Positions 1 to 12,476 are shown, counted from the stretch's first letter. The stretch is 64,000 nucleotides of DNA from an uncultured Alistipes sp. (GCF_910580175.1 NZ_CAJTXD010000001.1:62001-126000), one strand, 5' to 3'. Notes: generated by a model from the letters alone, not told the origin. A program made the numbers and translations.

Positions 1-1071
1 TAGATGATCGAGATAGTATTCGCGCCGGTTGCCGTTTTCGTAGGGGCGTTGGATGATCCGTCCGGAGGGGGTGCGATAGCGGGCTGTCGTAATTCGGATA
101 GCCGATCCGTCGGACAGGCGCACTTGCCTTTGCACCAGTCCTTTGCCGAAACTCGTGCGGCCGAGGACGACGCCCCGGTCCCAGTCTTGGATGGCTCCGG
201 CTACGATTTCCGAGGCCGAAGCCGATTTTTCGTCGATCAGTACGGCCAGTTTGCAGTGCCGGGCCGGGCCGTTGGCCGGTGCTTCGTACATCATATCCTT
301 GACCGCCCGGCCTTCGGTCGAGACGATCCGCGCGCCGCGCGGCAGGAAGAAGCCGGCCAGTTCGATGGCTTGTTGGAGCAGTCCTCCGCTGTTGCCCCGC
401 AGATCGAGAATCAGGCGTTCAGGGGCGCCCAGTTTTTTGTAGGCCTGGCGGAAATCCGTCGAGGTCGTGCGCCCGAAGCGGTTTACCTTGATGTAGCCGA
501 TTCCGTTTTCGGTCAGGTAGGCCGCATCGACCGTCCGCAGGGGGATCATGTCGCGTTCGATGTCGAAATGCAGCGGTGCGGAGTGCCCCCGCCGCACGAT
601 GTCGATCCCCACGCGCGATCCGCGTTTGCCGCGCAGATGTCCCGGCACGGCGTCTCGGGCGATGCCTATGGCGTCGAGCGTGTCGATCCTTATAATCCGG
701 TCTCCGGGCAGTACGCCGGCACGTTGTGCCGGACTTCCGTCGAGAATACCTACTACGATCGCTGTGTCGCGCAGGATGCCGAACTCGATGCCTACGCCGC
801 TGAATTCGCCTTCGACGCTGGCGTCGACCTGTTGCATATCTTCGGCGTCGATGTAGGCCGAATGGGGATCGAGTTTGCCCAGCATGCCTTCGATGGCCCC
901 TTCGATCAGCGGGCCGGGTTCCACCTCGTCGACATAAAACCGGTTCAGATAGCGGTAGATCTGCGTGAATTTTTGCAATTGTTCGCCAGCCGGGTCGCCC
1001 GCGGGCGTCTGGCCATAGGCCCGGAGACAAACCAGGGTCTGCAAAACGAGAAGTGCAAAGATACAGCGCAT
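1..1071 (-). CDS. S41 C-terminal processing peptidase (partial, 3' end outside window)
   Basis: The 357 codons in the window begin at the ATG read from 1071 and run off at position 1. The N-terminus (MRCIFALLVLQTLVCLRAYGQ) is a signal peptide, so the enzyme acts in the periplasm. It continues with a CTP N-terminal region (YRYLNRFYVDEVEPG), a PDZ domain around residues 85-165 (SGVGIEFGIL, AGVLPGDRIIRID) and the S41 protease domain. There the block DEKSASASEIVAGAIQDW carries the catalytic Ser, and FGKGLVQ carries the Lys of the Ser/Lys dyad. C-terminal processing proteases trim secreted or envelope proteins at their C-terminus. The gene lies downstream of hisS on the same strand, 184 bp away. 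Family assignment is secure; the substrate is unknown. Confidence 0.93.
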   Translation of the reverse strand, partial: MRCIFALLVLQTLVCLRAYGQTPAGDPAGEQLQKFTQIYRYLNRFYVDEVEPGPLIEGAIEGMLGKLDPHSAYIDAEDMQQVDASVEGEFSGVGIEFGILRDTAIVVGILDGSPAQRAGVLPGDRIIRIDTLDAIGIARDAVPGHLRGKRGSRVGIDIVRRGHSAPLHFDIERDMIPLRTVDAAYLTENGIGYIKVNRFGRTTSTDFRQAYKKLGAPERLILDLRGNSGGLLQQAIELAGFFLPRGARIVSTEGRAVKDMMYEAPANGPARHCKLAVLIDEKSASASEIVAGAIQDWDRGVVLGRTSFGKGLVQRQVRLSDGSAIRITTARYRTPSGRIIQRPYENGNRREYYLDHL

Positions 1072-1146
1072 CGGAGCGAACGGTTAAAGGAATGAAGCGT
1101 GGGCGGTTGCCGTCTGGGCGACCCGCAAGCGACTGCCGGACGGTGT

Positions 1147-1179
1147 ATGAAAGCGCAACCACAAAGTTTGCGCTTTCAT
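1147..1179. repeat. 12-bp perfect inverted repeat (hairpin) between hisS and the S41 protease
   Basis: ATGAAAGCGCAA (1147-1158) and TTGCGCTTTCAT (1168-1179) are exact reverse complements with a 9-nt loop. Neither side has a T-run, so this is not a standard intrinsic terminator. It could be a processing site, an operator, or a structured leader of the protease mRNA. Nothing else stands out in the 184-bp gap. Confidence 0.6.
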
Positions 1180-1255
1180 GGGGCCGGAGTTGCGACGGGC
1201 ATGTGTCGGCAAACGGCATGCCGCACTTTTTGCCGCCGTCTGCGGTGTGTCCGTT

Positions 1256-2596
1256 TTATTGGAGGTGTTGCGCCAGTTCGCCGAACGGCACCTGCCGTTG
1301 TTCGCCCGAGCGCATGTCCTTGAGCGTTACGGCTTGTGTTTCCAGTTCTTGCGATCCGACGATCGCCACGAACGGCACGGAGCGGCGGTTGGCATATTCC
1401 ATCTGTTTCTTCATCTTGGCCGCTTCGGGGTAGATTTCAGCCGGGACGCCTGCGTCGCGCAGCCCGCGCAGCAGTTCGAGGCTGGCGGCCTCCTCGTCGG
1501 CTCCGAGGTTGACGAACAGCACCCGGGTCGAGTTGTCGACCTCCTCGGGGAAAAGGTTCAGCCCCGTCATCACGTCGTAGATGCGGTCGGCGCCGAACGA
1601 AATGCCCACGCCCGACATGCCCGGCATGCCGAAGATGCCCGTGAGGTCGTCGTAGCGTCCGCCGCCGCAGATCGACCCGATGGCGTAGTCGAGCGCCTTG
1701 ACTTCGAAGATGGCCCCTGTGTAGTAGTTCAGTCCGCGGGCCAGCGAAAGGTCGATTTCGACGGGCAGCTGCAATTTCAGCCGTTCGATGTGGCCCAGGA
1801 CGGTCTCCATCTCCTCGATGCCTTGCAGCCCGGTTTCCGAGGTGCTGATTGCTTGGCGCAAATGGGTTAGTTTCTGCCTGTTGTCTCCCGTTAGTTCAAG
1901 TATCGGTTGCAGCCGATCGATCGCCTGCGGTTCCAGCCCGCGGTCGAGCAGTTCGGCCTTCACGTTGTCCAGTCCGATCTTTTCCAGTTTGTCGATGGCT
2001 ACCGTGATGTCGGTCATCTTGTCGGCATGGCCGATGGTTTCGGCGATGCCGTAGAGAATCTTGCGGTTGTTCATCTTGAGCGTCACGCGGATGCCCAAGG
2101 CCCGGAAGACGCGTTCCACGATTTCGGCCAGCTCCACTTCGCACAGCAGCGACCGCGTGCCGATCACGTCGACGTCGCATTGGTAGAATTCGCGGTAGCG
2201 CCCTTTCTGCGGTCGGTCGGCGCGCCATACGGGCTGCACCTGGTAGCGTTTGAACGGGAAGGACAACTCGCCCTGATGTTGCACGACGTAACGTGCGAAC
2301 GGCACGGTCAGGTCGTAGCGCAGGCCCTTTTCGCAGATTTTCGACGCTTGCCGCACTTCCTCGTCGGCGAGGCCCGCGGCGTAGTCGCCCGAGTTAAGAA
2401 TCTTGAACAGCAGCTTGTCGCCCTCGTCGCCGTATTTTCCCAGCAGCGTCGAGAGGTTCTCCATCGACGGGGTTTCGAGCGGCGCGAAGCCGTAGAGCCG
2501 GAACACCCCTTTGATGGTGTCGAATATGTAGTTGCGGCGCATCATCTCCAGCGGGGAGAAGTCGCGCGTACCCTTGGGAATCGAAGGTTTCTGCAT
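1256..2596 (-). CDS. hisS: Histidyl-tRNA synthetase
   Basis: This 446-aa protein charges tRNA-His with histidine in the cytoplasm. It begins MQKPSIPKGTRDFSP, the usual HisRS start. Class II motifs are visible: RYDLTVPFARYV (histidine pocket), QVQPVWRADRPQKGRYREF (motif 2), the HisA-type motif ARGLNYYTGAIFEV, and GGGRYDDL followed by GVGISFGADR (motif 3). The C-terminal anticodon-binding domain starts near residue 350 (VLFVNLGADEEAA). Length is normal. The gene stands between ettA (104 bp upstream) and the S41 protease (downstream), all on the minus strand. Confidence 0.97.
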   Translation of the reverse strand: MQKPSIPKGTRDFSPLEMMRRNYIFDTIKGVFRLYGFAPLETPSMENLSTLLGKYGDEGDKLLFKILNSGDYAAGLADEEVRQASKICEKGLRYDLTVPFARYVVQHQGELSFPFKRYQVQPVWRADRPQKGRYREFYQCDVDVIGTRSLLCEVELAEIVERVFRALGIRVTLKMNNRKILYGIAETIGHADKMTDITVAIDKLEKIGLDNVKAELLDRGLEPQAIDRLQPILELTGDNRQKLTHLRQAISTSETGLQGIEEMETVLGHIERLKLQLPVEIDLSLARGLNYYTGAIFEVKALDYAIGSICGGGRYDDLTGIFGMPGMSGVGISFGADRIYDVMTGLNLFPEEVDNSTRVLFVNLGADEEAASLELLRGLRDAGVPAEIYPEAAKMKKQMEYANRRSVPFVAIVGSQELETQAVTLKDMRSGEQRQVPFGELAQHLQ

Positions 2597-2699
2597 CTTG
2601 CTAAATGAACTTTGTGTGCGGACGGAAGTCGGGAGAACCTGCTGTCCGTGGAGACCGGACGCCGGCCGATCGCCCTCCCGCCGCCGAAGAATTTGGATG

Positions 2700-4376
2700 T
2701 CAGTTTTCTATCAGTTTGCGGTATTTCACGCGGTGCGGTTCCGTGTCGCCGCCCTGGGCGCGTTTCCAGGCTTCGAATTCACTGTACGATCCCTCGTAGA
2801 AGACCACTTGCGAGTCGCCCTCGAACGAAAGGATGTGCGTAGCGATGCGGTCGAGGAACCAGCGGTCGTGCGAGATGACCACGGCGCAGCCGGCGAAGTT
2901 TTCGAGACCCTCCTCCAGCGCCCGCAGCGTGTTCACGTCGATGTCGTTCGTCGGCTCGTCCAGCAGCAGTACGTTGCCTTCTTCCTTGAGTGCCAGAGCC
3001 AGATGCAGGCGGTTGCGTTCGCCGCCCGAGAGCATGCCGCACTTCTTCTCCTGGTCGGCTCCCGTGAAGTTGAAGCGGGCGATGTAGGCCCGGGCGTTGA
3101 TCTGGCGGTTGCCCAGCGTGATGAGGTCGGCGCCGCCCGAAACTACTTCGTAGACCGATTTTTCGGGATCGATCGATTGGTGCTGCTGGTCGACGTAGGC
3201 CAGCTTCACGGTCGGCCCCACGCGGAACGATCCTTCCGTAGGCGTGTCCAGTCCCATGATCATGCGGAAAAGGGTGGTTTTCCCCGTGCCGTTGGGGCCG
3301 ATGACGCCCACGATACCTGCCGGGGGCAGCGAGAAGTTGAGACCTTCGTACAACACCCGGTCGCCGAACGCTTTTTTCACACCCTGGGCTTCGATTACCA
3401 CGTCGCCCAGACGCGGGCCGTTGGGAATGAAGATTTCGAGTTTCTCCTCCTTCTGCTTCGTGTCTTCGTTCATCATCTTGTCGTAGGCCGAAAGTCGGGC
3501 CTTCGACTTGGCATGACGGCCCGAGGGCGACATGCGCACCCACTCCAGCTCGCGTTCCAGGGTTTTGCGACGCTTCGACTCCTGCTTCTCTTCCATGGCC
3601 ATGCGGGCGGTCTTCTGTTCGAGCCAGCCCGAGTAGTTGCCTTTCCAGGGGATGCCTTCGCCGCGGTCGAGTTCGAGGATCCACCCGGCCACGTTGTCCA
3701 GGAAGTAGCGGTCGTGCGTCACGGCGATGACCGTGCCTTTGTATTGTTGAAGGTGTTGTTCGAGCCAGTCGATCGACTCGGCGTCGAGGTGGTTGGTCGG
3801 CTCGTCCAGCAGCAATACGTCGGGCTGCTGCAACAGCAGGCGGCACAAGGCCACGCGGCGCCGTTCGCCGCCCGACAGCACGGCGATCTTCTGGTCGGCC
3901 TCCGGGCACCGCAGGGCGTCCATCGCGCGATCCAGCACGCTGTCGATCTCCCAGCCGTTGGCGTGGTCGATCTTTTCGTAGAGTTCGCCCTGGCGTTCGA
4001 TCATGCGGGCCATTTCGTCGTCCGAGATCGGCTCGCACAACTTCATGTTGATCTCTTCGTATTCTTTCAGCAGTGCGATCGTCTCGGCGCAGCCTTCTTC
4101 GACCGCTTCGCGCACCGTCTTTTCGGGGTCGAGCTGCGGCTCCTGCTCCAGGTAGCCCACCGAGTAGCCCGGCGAGAAGACCACTTCGCCCTGGAAGTTT
4201 TTGTCCACGCCGGCGATGATCTTCATCAGAGTCGATTTTCCCGAGCCGTTCAGACCGATGATGCCGATCTTGGCGCCATAGAAAAACGAGAGGTAGATGT
4301 TGTTGAGTACTTTTTTCTGGTTGGTGAACATCTTGGAAACGCCCACCATCGAGAAGATGATTTTTTCGTCTGCCAT
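2700..4376 (-). CDS. ettA: ABC-F ATPase EttA (energy-dependent translational throttle)
   Basis: This 558-aa cytoplasmic protein has two ABC cassettes and no membrane segments. Cassette 1 has Walker A GLNGSGKST (residues 41-49), signature LSGGERRR and Walker B LLLDEPTNHLD. Cassette 2 has GPNGTGKTT, LSGGERNR and LLLDEPTNDID. The charged linker between them (EEKQESKRRKTLERELEWVR) is the P-site tRNA interaction motif of ABC-F factors. EttA binds the ribosomal E site and gates the first elongation step according to ATP level. Length and the second Walker B (NDID) match EttA rather than Uup or antibiotic-resistance ABC-F proteins. A -7 box lies about 50 bp upstream. Confidence 0.93.
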   Translation of the reverse strand: MADEKIIFSMVGVSKMFTNQKKVLNNIYLSFFYGAKIGIIGLNGSGKSTLMKIIAGVDKNFQGEVVFSPGYSVGYLEQEPQLDPEKTVREAVEEGCAETIALLKEYEEINMKLCEPISDDEMARMIERQGELYEKIDHANGWEIDSVLDRAMDALRCPEADQKIAVLSGGERRRVALCRLLLQQPDVLLLDEPTNHLDAESIDWLEQHLQQYKGTVIAVTHDRYFLDNVAGWILELDRGEGIPWKGNYSGWLEQKTARMAMEEKQESKRRKTLERELEWVRMSPSGRHAKSKARLSAYDKMMNEDTKQKEEKLEIFIPNGPRLGDVVIEAQGVKKAFGDRVLYEGLNFSLPPAGIVGVIGPNGTGKTTLFRMIMGLDTPTEGSFRVGPTVKLAYVDQQHQSIDPEKSVYEVVSGGADLITLGNRQINARAYIARFNFTGADQEKKCGMLSGGERNRLHLALALKEEGNVLLLDEPTNDIDVNTLRALEEGLENFAGCAVVISHDRWFLDRIATHILSFEGDSQVVFYEGSYSEFEAWKRAQGGDTEPHRVKYRKLIEN

Positions 4377-4424
4377 ATAACTGAGGTCGTTGTTTTGTCA
4401 GATGGAATAGCTTTGCATATTCTG

Positions 4425-4432
4425 CAAATATA
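4425..4432 (-). promoter_or_regulatory. Putative -7 box of ettA
   Basis: TATATTTG on the minus strand, about 50 bp before the ettA start, matches the Bacteroidota -7 consensus TAnnTTTG. I see no clear -33 TTG at the expected distance, so only half of the promoter is supported. Confidence 0.45.
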
Positions 4433-4495
4433 CGACGGAATAACGAAAAATCCGCACGAAACCGGAAAAACTGCATTCCGCCGGCGTGGCGAGGC

Positions 4496-5692
4496 CTATG
4501 CTTCGGTTGCCAGTTCCTGTAACAATCCGATCCAGCGGCGTCCGCATGCTTCGGGCGAAAATTCGGCGGCCCGGGCTTTCATGGCGGGCTGCATGCGCCG
4601 GCGCCGTTCGGAATCCTCCATCAGGGCCGCGAGTTCACGGACGTAGGCTTCTTCGTCGAACGGCTCGATCACGATGCCCGTCGTGCCGTCTTCGCCCAGC
4701 AGTTCGCGCACGCCGTCCGAACAGCCGTAAGCGATCGGCACGACGCCCGAAGCCTGCGCTTCGGCCAGAACCAGCCCCCATCCTTCGAACGTCGAAGTCA
4801 TGCACAGAATGGCGGCCGTGTCGTAGTGCTCGCTCGGACAAGTCGAGAATCCGCAGAACTGCACCCGCTGCAATGCGAGTTCCGAGGCCATGCGCTCCAG
4901 GTTTCCACGTTCGGGGCCGTCGCCGACGAGTTTGAGTTCCCAGTCCGGAAAGCGATCTTGCACCCGTGCCCATATGCGCAGCAGCCGGTCGATGCGTTTG
5001 TCTTCGTAGCTCATGCGGCCCACGTAAAGAACTTCGTGCCGCTTTTCGGGATCGGACTCCGCAACTTCGGAAAGCGGGTTGAGCATGGCGCGGATTTTCG
5101 AGCGGGCGTGTTCGGCGCCCACGACCGATTCGAGGGTACGGCGGTAGCCTTCGCAGAGCACGACGAAACGGTCGGTTTGCGCATAGACTCGGCGGTACAT
5201 CCGTTCGAACCGGCGCGTGTAGATTTTGAAAACCCGTTCTTTGGGACGTTTTATGCAATACCACATGAAGCGCTCCCACAACGATCCGTTTTCGAGAGCT
5301 TTTCTCTCTTGCCGGGCCATTTTGCAGTCGACCCACCAGAACGGCATGCCGTGGTCGTGGAAGATGAATTTGCAGTGCGGCCCGACGATGCGGCGCACGA
5401 GCGTCATGCAGGGCATCGGGTCGATCGGAATGATGCAGCAGTCGATGTGCAGGTCGCGCAGACGTTCGGCCACGGTACGTGCCCAGGTCTTTTTGCTGCA
5501 TGACTTTTTGTCCGGCAGCTCGACGAATGTCATGGAGCGCCGGTCTATCGGACGCAGAATCGCTTCGTCGATCTTTTCCGCCAGCAGATATACCTTGTAC
5601 CCTCCCCCGCAAAGGGCCGCCGCGATGTCGGCGCTGACGCGTTCGGCACCGCCCATGGGGAACGTGCTGTGGATAAATGCGATATTCTTCAT
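4496..5692 (-). CDS. Glycosyltransferase family 4 protein
   Basis: This 398-aa protein has no signal peptide. The N-terminal Rossmann domain opens with IAFIHSTFPMGGAERVSADI, whose GGAERV motif is typical of GT4 acceptor domains. The C-terminal donor-binding domain holds EVLYVGRMSYEDKRIDRLL, LKLVGDGPERGNLE, and the E-x7-E type nucleotide-sugar motif in TSTFEGWGLVLAEAQASGV. It probably transfers a sugar from an NDP-sugar to a cell-surface glycan or lipid at the inner face of the membrane. Donor and acceptor cannot be told from sequence. It is a single gene, with ettA 119 bp downstream and a divergent DUF368 gene upstream, not a visible polysaccharide cluster. Confidence 0.88.
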   Translation of the reverse strand: MKNIAFIHSTFPMGGAERVSADIAAALCGGGYKVYLLAEKIDEAILRPIDRRSMTFVELPDKKSCSKKTWARTVAERLRDLHIDCCIIPIDPMPCMTLVRRIVGPHCKFIFHDHGMPFWWVDCKMARQERKALENGSLWERFMWYCIKRPKERVFKIYTRRFERMYRRVYAQTDRFVVLCEGYRRTLESVVGAEHARSKIRAMLNPLSEVAESDPEKRHEVLYVGRMSYEDKRIDRLLRIWARVQDRFPDWELKLVGDGPERGNLERMASELALQRVQFCGFSTCPSEHYDTAAILCMTSTFEGWGLVLAEAQASGVVPIAYGCSDGVRELLGEDGTTGIVIEPFDEEAYVRELAALMEDSERRRRMQPAMKARAAEFSPEACGRRWIGLLQELATEA

Positions 5693-5846
5693 AGACAGAT
5701 TCGGAGTTCCGAAATTGCGAAAGTACGAAAAATGTGCAGAATACGCAAAAAAACTTAAAGCAAGGCTTCAAAAAACGATGCTTAATTATTGATCTTATTT
5801 TGCCCAAGAAACGAACCTCCCCCGTCTTCTGTTCTCGGTTTTTAAA

Positions 5847-5913
5847 AGATACTCTCGCTCGGCAAAATGCAAGCGAGCTTGCTTTTGCCCTCGCTTATCA
5901 TTATCTTTGTATG
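5847..5913 (+). repeat. Promoter-bearing intergenic repeat, copy 1
   Basis: The block shares the core CTCGGCAAAATGCAA, then a 14-bp palindrome (GCAAGC-GA-GCTTGC, 5869-5882), then CTTTTGCnCTCGC and a -7 box, with the copies near 30.8-30.96 kb. The right arm of the palindrome supplies the -33 TTG. It lies directly in front of the DUF368 gene. Confidence 0.8.
5879..5909 (+). promoter_or_regulatory. Promoter of the DUF368-aroE operon
   Basis: TTG (5879-5881), a 20-nt spacer and TATCTTTG (5902-5909) fit the Bacteroidota housekeeping consensus. The -7 box ends 23 bp before the ATG at 5933, so the leader would be very short. The -33 sits in the palindrome of the intergenic repeat. Confidence 0.75.
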
Positions 5914-5932
5914 TTTTAAATTACGTTGTATC

Positions 5933-6871
5933 ATGAATTTTTCCCGTTTCATCGTTTTGGCGCTCAAGGGGTGCGCCATGGGGATGGCCGATGTCGTGCC
6001 GGGCGTCTCCGGCGGCACGATCGCTTTCATTTCGGGCATCTACGAGGAGTTGATCGGCTCGATCCGCCGCGTCGACGCCACTGCGCTGCGGTTGTTGGCT
6101 AAATTGCGGTTGGGCGACTTTTGGCGCCATATCAACGGGCCGTTTCTGTTGCCCGTTCTGCTCGGGATCGGTGTCGCAGTCTTTTCGTTGGCCCGGTTGA
6201 TGACTTATCTGCTTGCCCACCATCCCATCGCCGTGTGGTCGTTCTTCTTCGGGTTGATCGTCGCCTCGGCCTGGCTGGTGTCCCGGCAGATCGGGAAGTG
6301 GGACTGGCGGAGCGTTGCCGCGTTGATCGTGGGGGCTGCCGTCGCTTGGTGGATCACGGTCGCCACGCCGGCCGAGACGCCCGACACTTGGTGGTTCGTG
6401 ATGCTGGCCGGGGCCATAGCCATTTGCGCTATGATCCTGCCGGGTATTTCGGGTGCATTCATCCTCTTGTTGTTGGGCAAATACCAATATATATTGCAGG
6501 CTGTCGGCGATTTGAATCTTCCCGTGATCGCTGTTTTTCTGGTCGGCGCCGTGATCGGCATCGTTTCGTTCTCGCATTTGTTGGCTTGGTTGCTCAAGCA
6601 TTGGCACGACATGACGGTCGCTACATTGATGGGTTTCATGATCGGTTCGCTCAACAAGGTGTGGCCGTGGAAAGAGGTGCTCGAAACTTATGTCGACAGC
6701 CACGGCAAGGTGCAGCCTTTGGTCGAGGCCAACATCTGGCCCGGGCGCTTCGAGGCGCTCTACGATCGTCCGGCGTCGGTCGCCGTAGCTGCGGCGTTGT
6801 GCGTCGTCGGATTCCTTGCCATCTATGGAATCGAGGCGGCGGCCCGCGCGATGGCGAAGAAACAGCAATGA
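5933..6871 (+). CDS. DUF368 membrane protein (candidate undecaprenyl-phosphate translocase)
   Basis: This 312-aa polytopic protein has about eight hydrophobic segments. The N-terminal signature ALKGCAMGMADVVPGVSGGT and the second repeat AMILPGISGAFILLLLGKYQ identify DUF368. Members of DUF368 (PopT) have been shown to recycle undecaprenyl phosphate across the inner membrane for wall and surface-glycan synthesis; for this protein that role is inferred. I chose the ATG at 5933 rather than the in-frame ATG at 5867, because 5867 would lie inside the repeat and before the -7 box. The stop overlaps the aroE start (ATGA), suggesting coupled translation. Confidence 0.88.
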   Translation: MNFSRFIVLALKGCAMGMADVVPGVSGGTIAFISGIYEELIGSIRRVDATALRLLAKLRLGDFWRHINGPFLLPVLLGIGVAVFSLARLMTYLLAHHPIAVWSFFFGLIVASAWLVSRQIGKWDWRSVAALIVGAAVAWWITVATPAETPDTWWFVMLAGAIAICAMILPGISGAFILLLLGKYQYILQAVGDLNLPVIAVFLVGAVIGIVSFSHLLAWLLKHWHDMTVATLMGFMIGSLNKVWPWKEVLETYVDSHGKVQPLVEANIWPGRFEALYDRPASVAVAAALCVVGFLAIYGIEAAARAMAKKQQ

Positions 6872-7611
6872 CGATGCGGCGTTTCGGTTTGATCGGCAGG
6901 CCGCTGGGCCATTCGGCTTCTGCTGCCTATTTTACGGCGAAATTCGGGCGCGAGGGGATCGCCGATTGCGTTTTCGCGCTCCACGAGCTGCCTTCCATCG
7001 ATGCGCTGCCCGAGTTGTTGCAGGCGATGCCGGAATTGGAGGGCTTCAATGTGACGATTCCTTACAAGCGCGAAGTGATGCGCTACCTCGACGACCTTTC
7101 GTTCGACGCCCGTATGATCGGCGCAGTCAATTGCGTGCGGCGCGAGACCGGCGGGCGGTTGGTCGGGCACAATACGGATATTGTCGGATTGCGTGCCGCG
7201 CTCGACGAGTTGTTGGGCGACGAATTGCCCGGGCAGGCCCTCGTGTTGGGTACGGGCGGTGCTTCGCAAGCGGTGCAATATGCCTTGACGGAGCGGAACA
7301 TCCCGTTTTTTCTGGTCTCGCGCGATGCGGGCAAAGGCAATTATACTTACGACAACCTCCCGTGCGAGGTCGTGGAGCAAAGTCCTTTGATTGTCAACGC
7401 CACGCCCGTGGGCACCTACCCTGCCGTCGGCGAGGCGCCGCGCATTCCCTATGCTTATGTCACGCCGGCGCATCGACTGCTCGACCTGGTCTATAATCCG
7501 CCGCTTACGCAGTTTCTGGATTACGGGCGGCAGCGTCAGGCCCGGATTTTGAACGGCGAAACGATGTTCCGCGCCCAGGCCGAAGCGGCGTGGGAAATAT
7601 GGAACGCATGA
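6868..7611 (+). CDS. aroE: Shikimate dehydrogenase
   Basis: This 247-aa cytoplasmic enzyme reduces 3-dehydroshikimate to shikimate with NADPH in aromatic amino-acid synthesis. The shikimate site is visible as GHSAS near the N-terminus, NVTIPYK (catalytic Lys) and NTDIVG (catalytic Asp). The nucleotide fold is GTGGASQAV followed by LVSRD, and NATPVGTYP plus NGETMFRAQAE close the C-terminal part. It is slightly shorter than E. coli AroE (272 aa), as usual in Bacteroidota. It overlaps the DUF368 stop by 4 bp, and its own stop overlaps the next possible start at 7608 in the same ATGA arrangement. Confidence 0.93.
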   Translation: MTMRRFGLIGRPLGHSASAAYFTAKFGREGIADCVFALHELPSIDALPELLQAMPELEGFNVTIPYKREVMRYLDDLSFDARMIGAVNCVRRETGGRLVGHNTDIVGLRAALDELLGDELPGQALVLGTGGASQAVQYALTERNIPFFLVSRDAGKGNYTYDNLPCEVVEQSPLIVNATPVGTYPAVGEAPRIPYAYVTPAHRLLDLVYNPPLTQFLDYGRQRQARILNGETMFRAQAEAAWEIWNA

Positions 7612-8363
7612 AAAACAGAATCCGTATGAAACGCATCGCAACTCTTATCATCGCATTGCTTTTGAGTGGAGTAGGATATGCACAAAATGAAGATGTTGTG
7701 CCACCTACTTTCAATGGCGGCGAGGTGCGGTTTTTTCGTGCTCGGCTGGCTGCCCGGATCAAGAATCTGGCCGTGGAGAAGCGCTACCCCTATGCCGAGC
7801 TGTCCGAGCATGTGGCTGTGGCGTTCCGGGTCGATACGGCGGGAGGCATCTCTTGTTGGCGGTTCGCCGACAGCACGAGCCAGGGGCGCGATCATATCGA
7901 CATCGAGCCGGCGAGCGCCGCGACGCGTGCACTGGTGGCCGATGCGTTCGAAAGTCTGGAGGGCGAGTGGCAGCCGGCCCGGCAAGGCGATCGCAAGGTG
8001 CCCTACCAGGTGCGGTTGCGGCTGCGGCTGCCGCTGGAGCGGATCGAGCAGGCGCTGAATCCCGATCCGCTGCTTTTCATGGGTAAAGATCCGCGCGAGA
8101 GTTTTCATCCTTGGCTGCGGAAACATATCCGCTACAACGACCGTTTCCGCAACAATGCCGGCGGCCGGGTGCATGTCCGTTTTTTCATCGAATCCGACGG
8201 CGGCATTACGATCGACGAGGTGGTCGAAACGCCCGACGAAAAACTTGCTAAGGAAGTGGTGCGCGTCATTCGCAACAGCCGCGGCAAATGGACGCCCCGC
8301 AAGGTCGACGGCATAGCGGCCCGAATGCCCTACGAGATGCTGGTCGATTTCGCGGCCTGGTAA
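7608..8363 (+). CDS. Secreted protein with two TonB-C-like repeats, function unknown
   Basis: The 251-aa protein starts at 7608, overlapping the aroE stop; a second start at 7626 gives MKRIATLIIALLLSGVGYAQ. Either way a signal peptide is present, so it is periplasmic or outer-membrane associated. Two similar segments follow (about residues 50-130 and 170-245): VAVAFRVDTAGGISCWRFADS...LVADAFESLEGEW and VHVRFFIESDGGITIDEVVET...VVRVIRNSRGKW. This pattern of strand, DGxI turn and helix with a terminal W resembles the TonB C-terminal domain found in many stand-alone Bacteroidota proteins. There is no membrane anchor and no Pro-rich linker, so it is not a TonB itself. The partner is unknown. Confidence 0.7.
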   Translation: MKNRIRMKRIATLIIALLLSGVGYAQNEDVVPPTFNGGEVRFFRARLAARIKNLAVEKRYPYAELSEHVAVAFRVDTAGGISCWRFADSTSQGRDHIDIEPASAATRALVADAFESLEGEWQPARQGDRKVPYQVRLRLRLPLERIEQALNPDPLLFMGKDPRESFHPWLRKHIRYNDRFRNNAGGRVHVRFFIESDGGITIDEVVETPDEKLAKEVVRVIRNSRGKWTPRKVDGIAARMPYEMLVDFAAW

Positions 8364-8408
8364 TCCGCCGGTGCGGGGATATAGGCGGGCGACGCGGCGT
8401 TCGGCGGC

Positions 8409-8618
8409 TTATCGGTGGCGCAGCATGGCCTGCGCTTTTTCGTAGTCTTCGGAGCGCACGACCACTTGTGCGGGCATCGTGCCCAGGGGATAGATCGACG
8501 CCATGTATTCGTTGCGGATCGTAGACCAGATGCCGGCGCTGTCGAGCATCGACTTGGCGATTTCGGCTTCGGTGGGGGTGTTGTATTCCGCCAATACAAC
8601 CATAGTTTCGTCTTGCAT
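8409..8618 (-). CDS. DUF2007 family small protein
   Basis: This 69-aa cytoplasmic protein starts at the ATG read from 8618; a further ATG five codons later (MVVLAEY) is also possible. The body MVVLAEYNTPTEAEIAKSML, then DSAGIWSTIRNE, then VVVRSEDYEKAQAML matches the ferredoxin-like DUF2007 domain (putative signal-transducing protein, PII-like fold). No function is established. It is divergent from dnaE and convergent with the TonB-C-like gene. Upstream in-frame codons (to 8717) are rejected because they run across the dnaE promoter region. Confidence 0.75.
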   Translation of the reverse strand: MQDETMVVLAEYNTPTEAEIAKSMLDSAGIWSTIRNEYMASIYPLGTMPAQVVVRSEDYEKAQAMLRHR

Positions 8619-8706
8619 GTCGGTGGGGTTCGATTGGTTACTTGAAGTTAAGCATTTTGTTGATAAATTGCAAGACTCTTGCCAAGGATTCTCGTATAAA
8701 TTTCCG

Positions 8707-8714
8707 TATATTTG
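8707..8714 (+). promoter_or_regulatory. Putative -7 box of dnaE
   Basis: TATATTTG, 46 bp before the dnaE ATG, matches TAnnTTTG. The nearest TTG (8679-8681) is 25 nt upstream, longer than the usual 19-21, so the -33 element is uncertain. Confidence 0.5.
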
Positions 8715-8760
8715 CAAAAGTTAGCCCCGGCAGCTTTTCTGCCTTTATTTTTTTTGACTT

Positions 8761-12417
<3,657 letters not shown>

Positions 12418-12476
12418 AAATAACAGAACCCCTTTGCCGGGGTCGGATTCAAACATACGTTTTAATTTTTTTAATT

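Noticed and set aside
12424..12445. Small hairpin ACCCC-TTTGCC-GGGGT between dnaE and trxA as a terminator
   Set aside because: The stem has only five pairs and the T-rich stretch starts about 20 nt later, so termination is not well supported.
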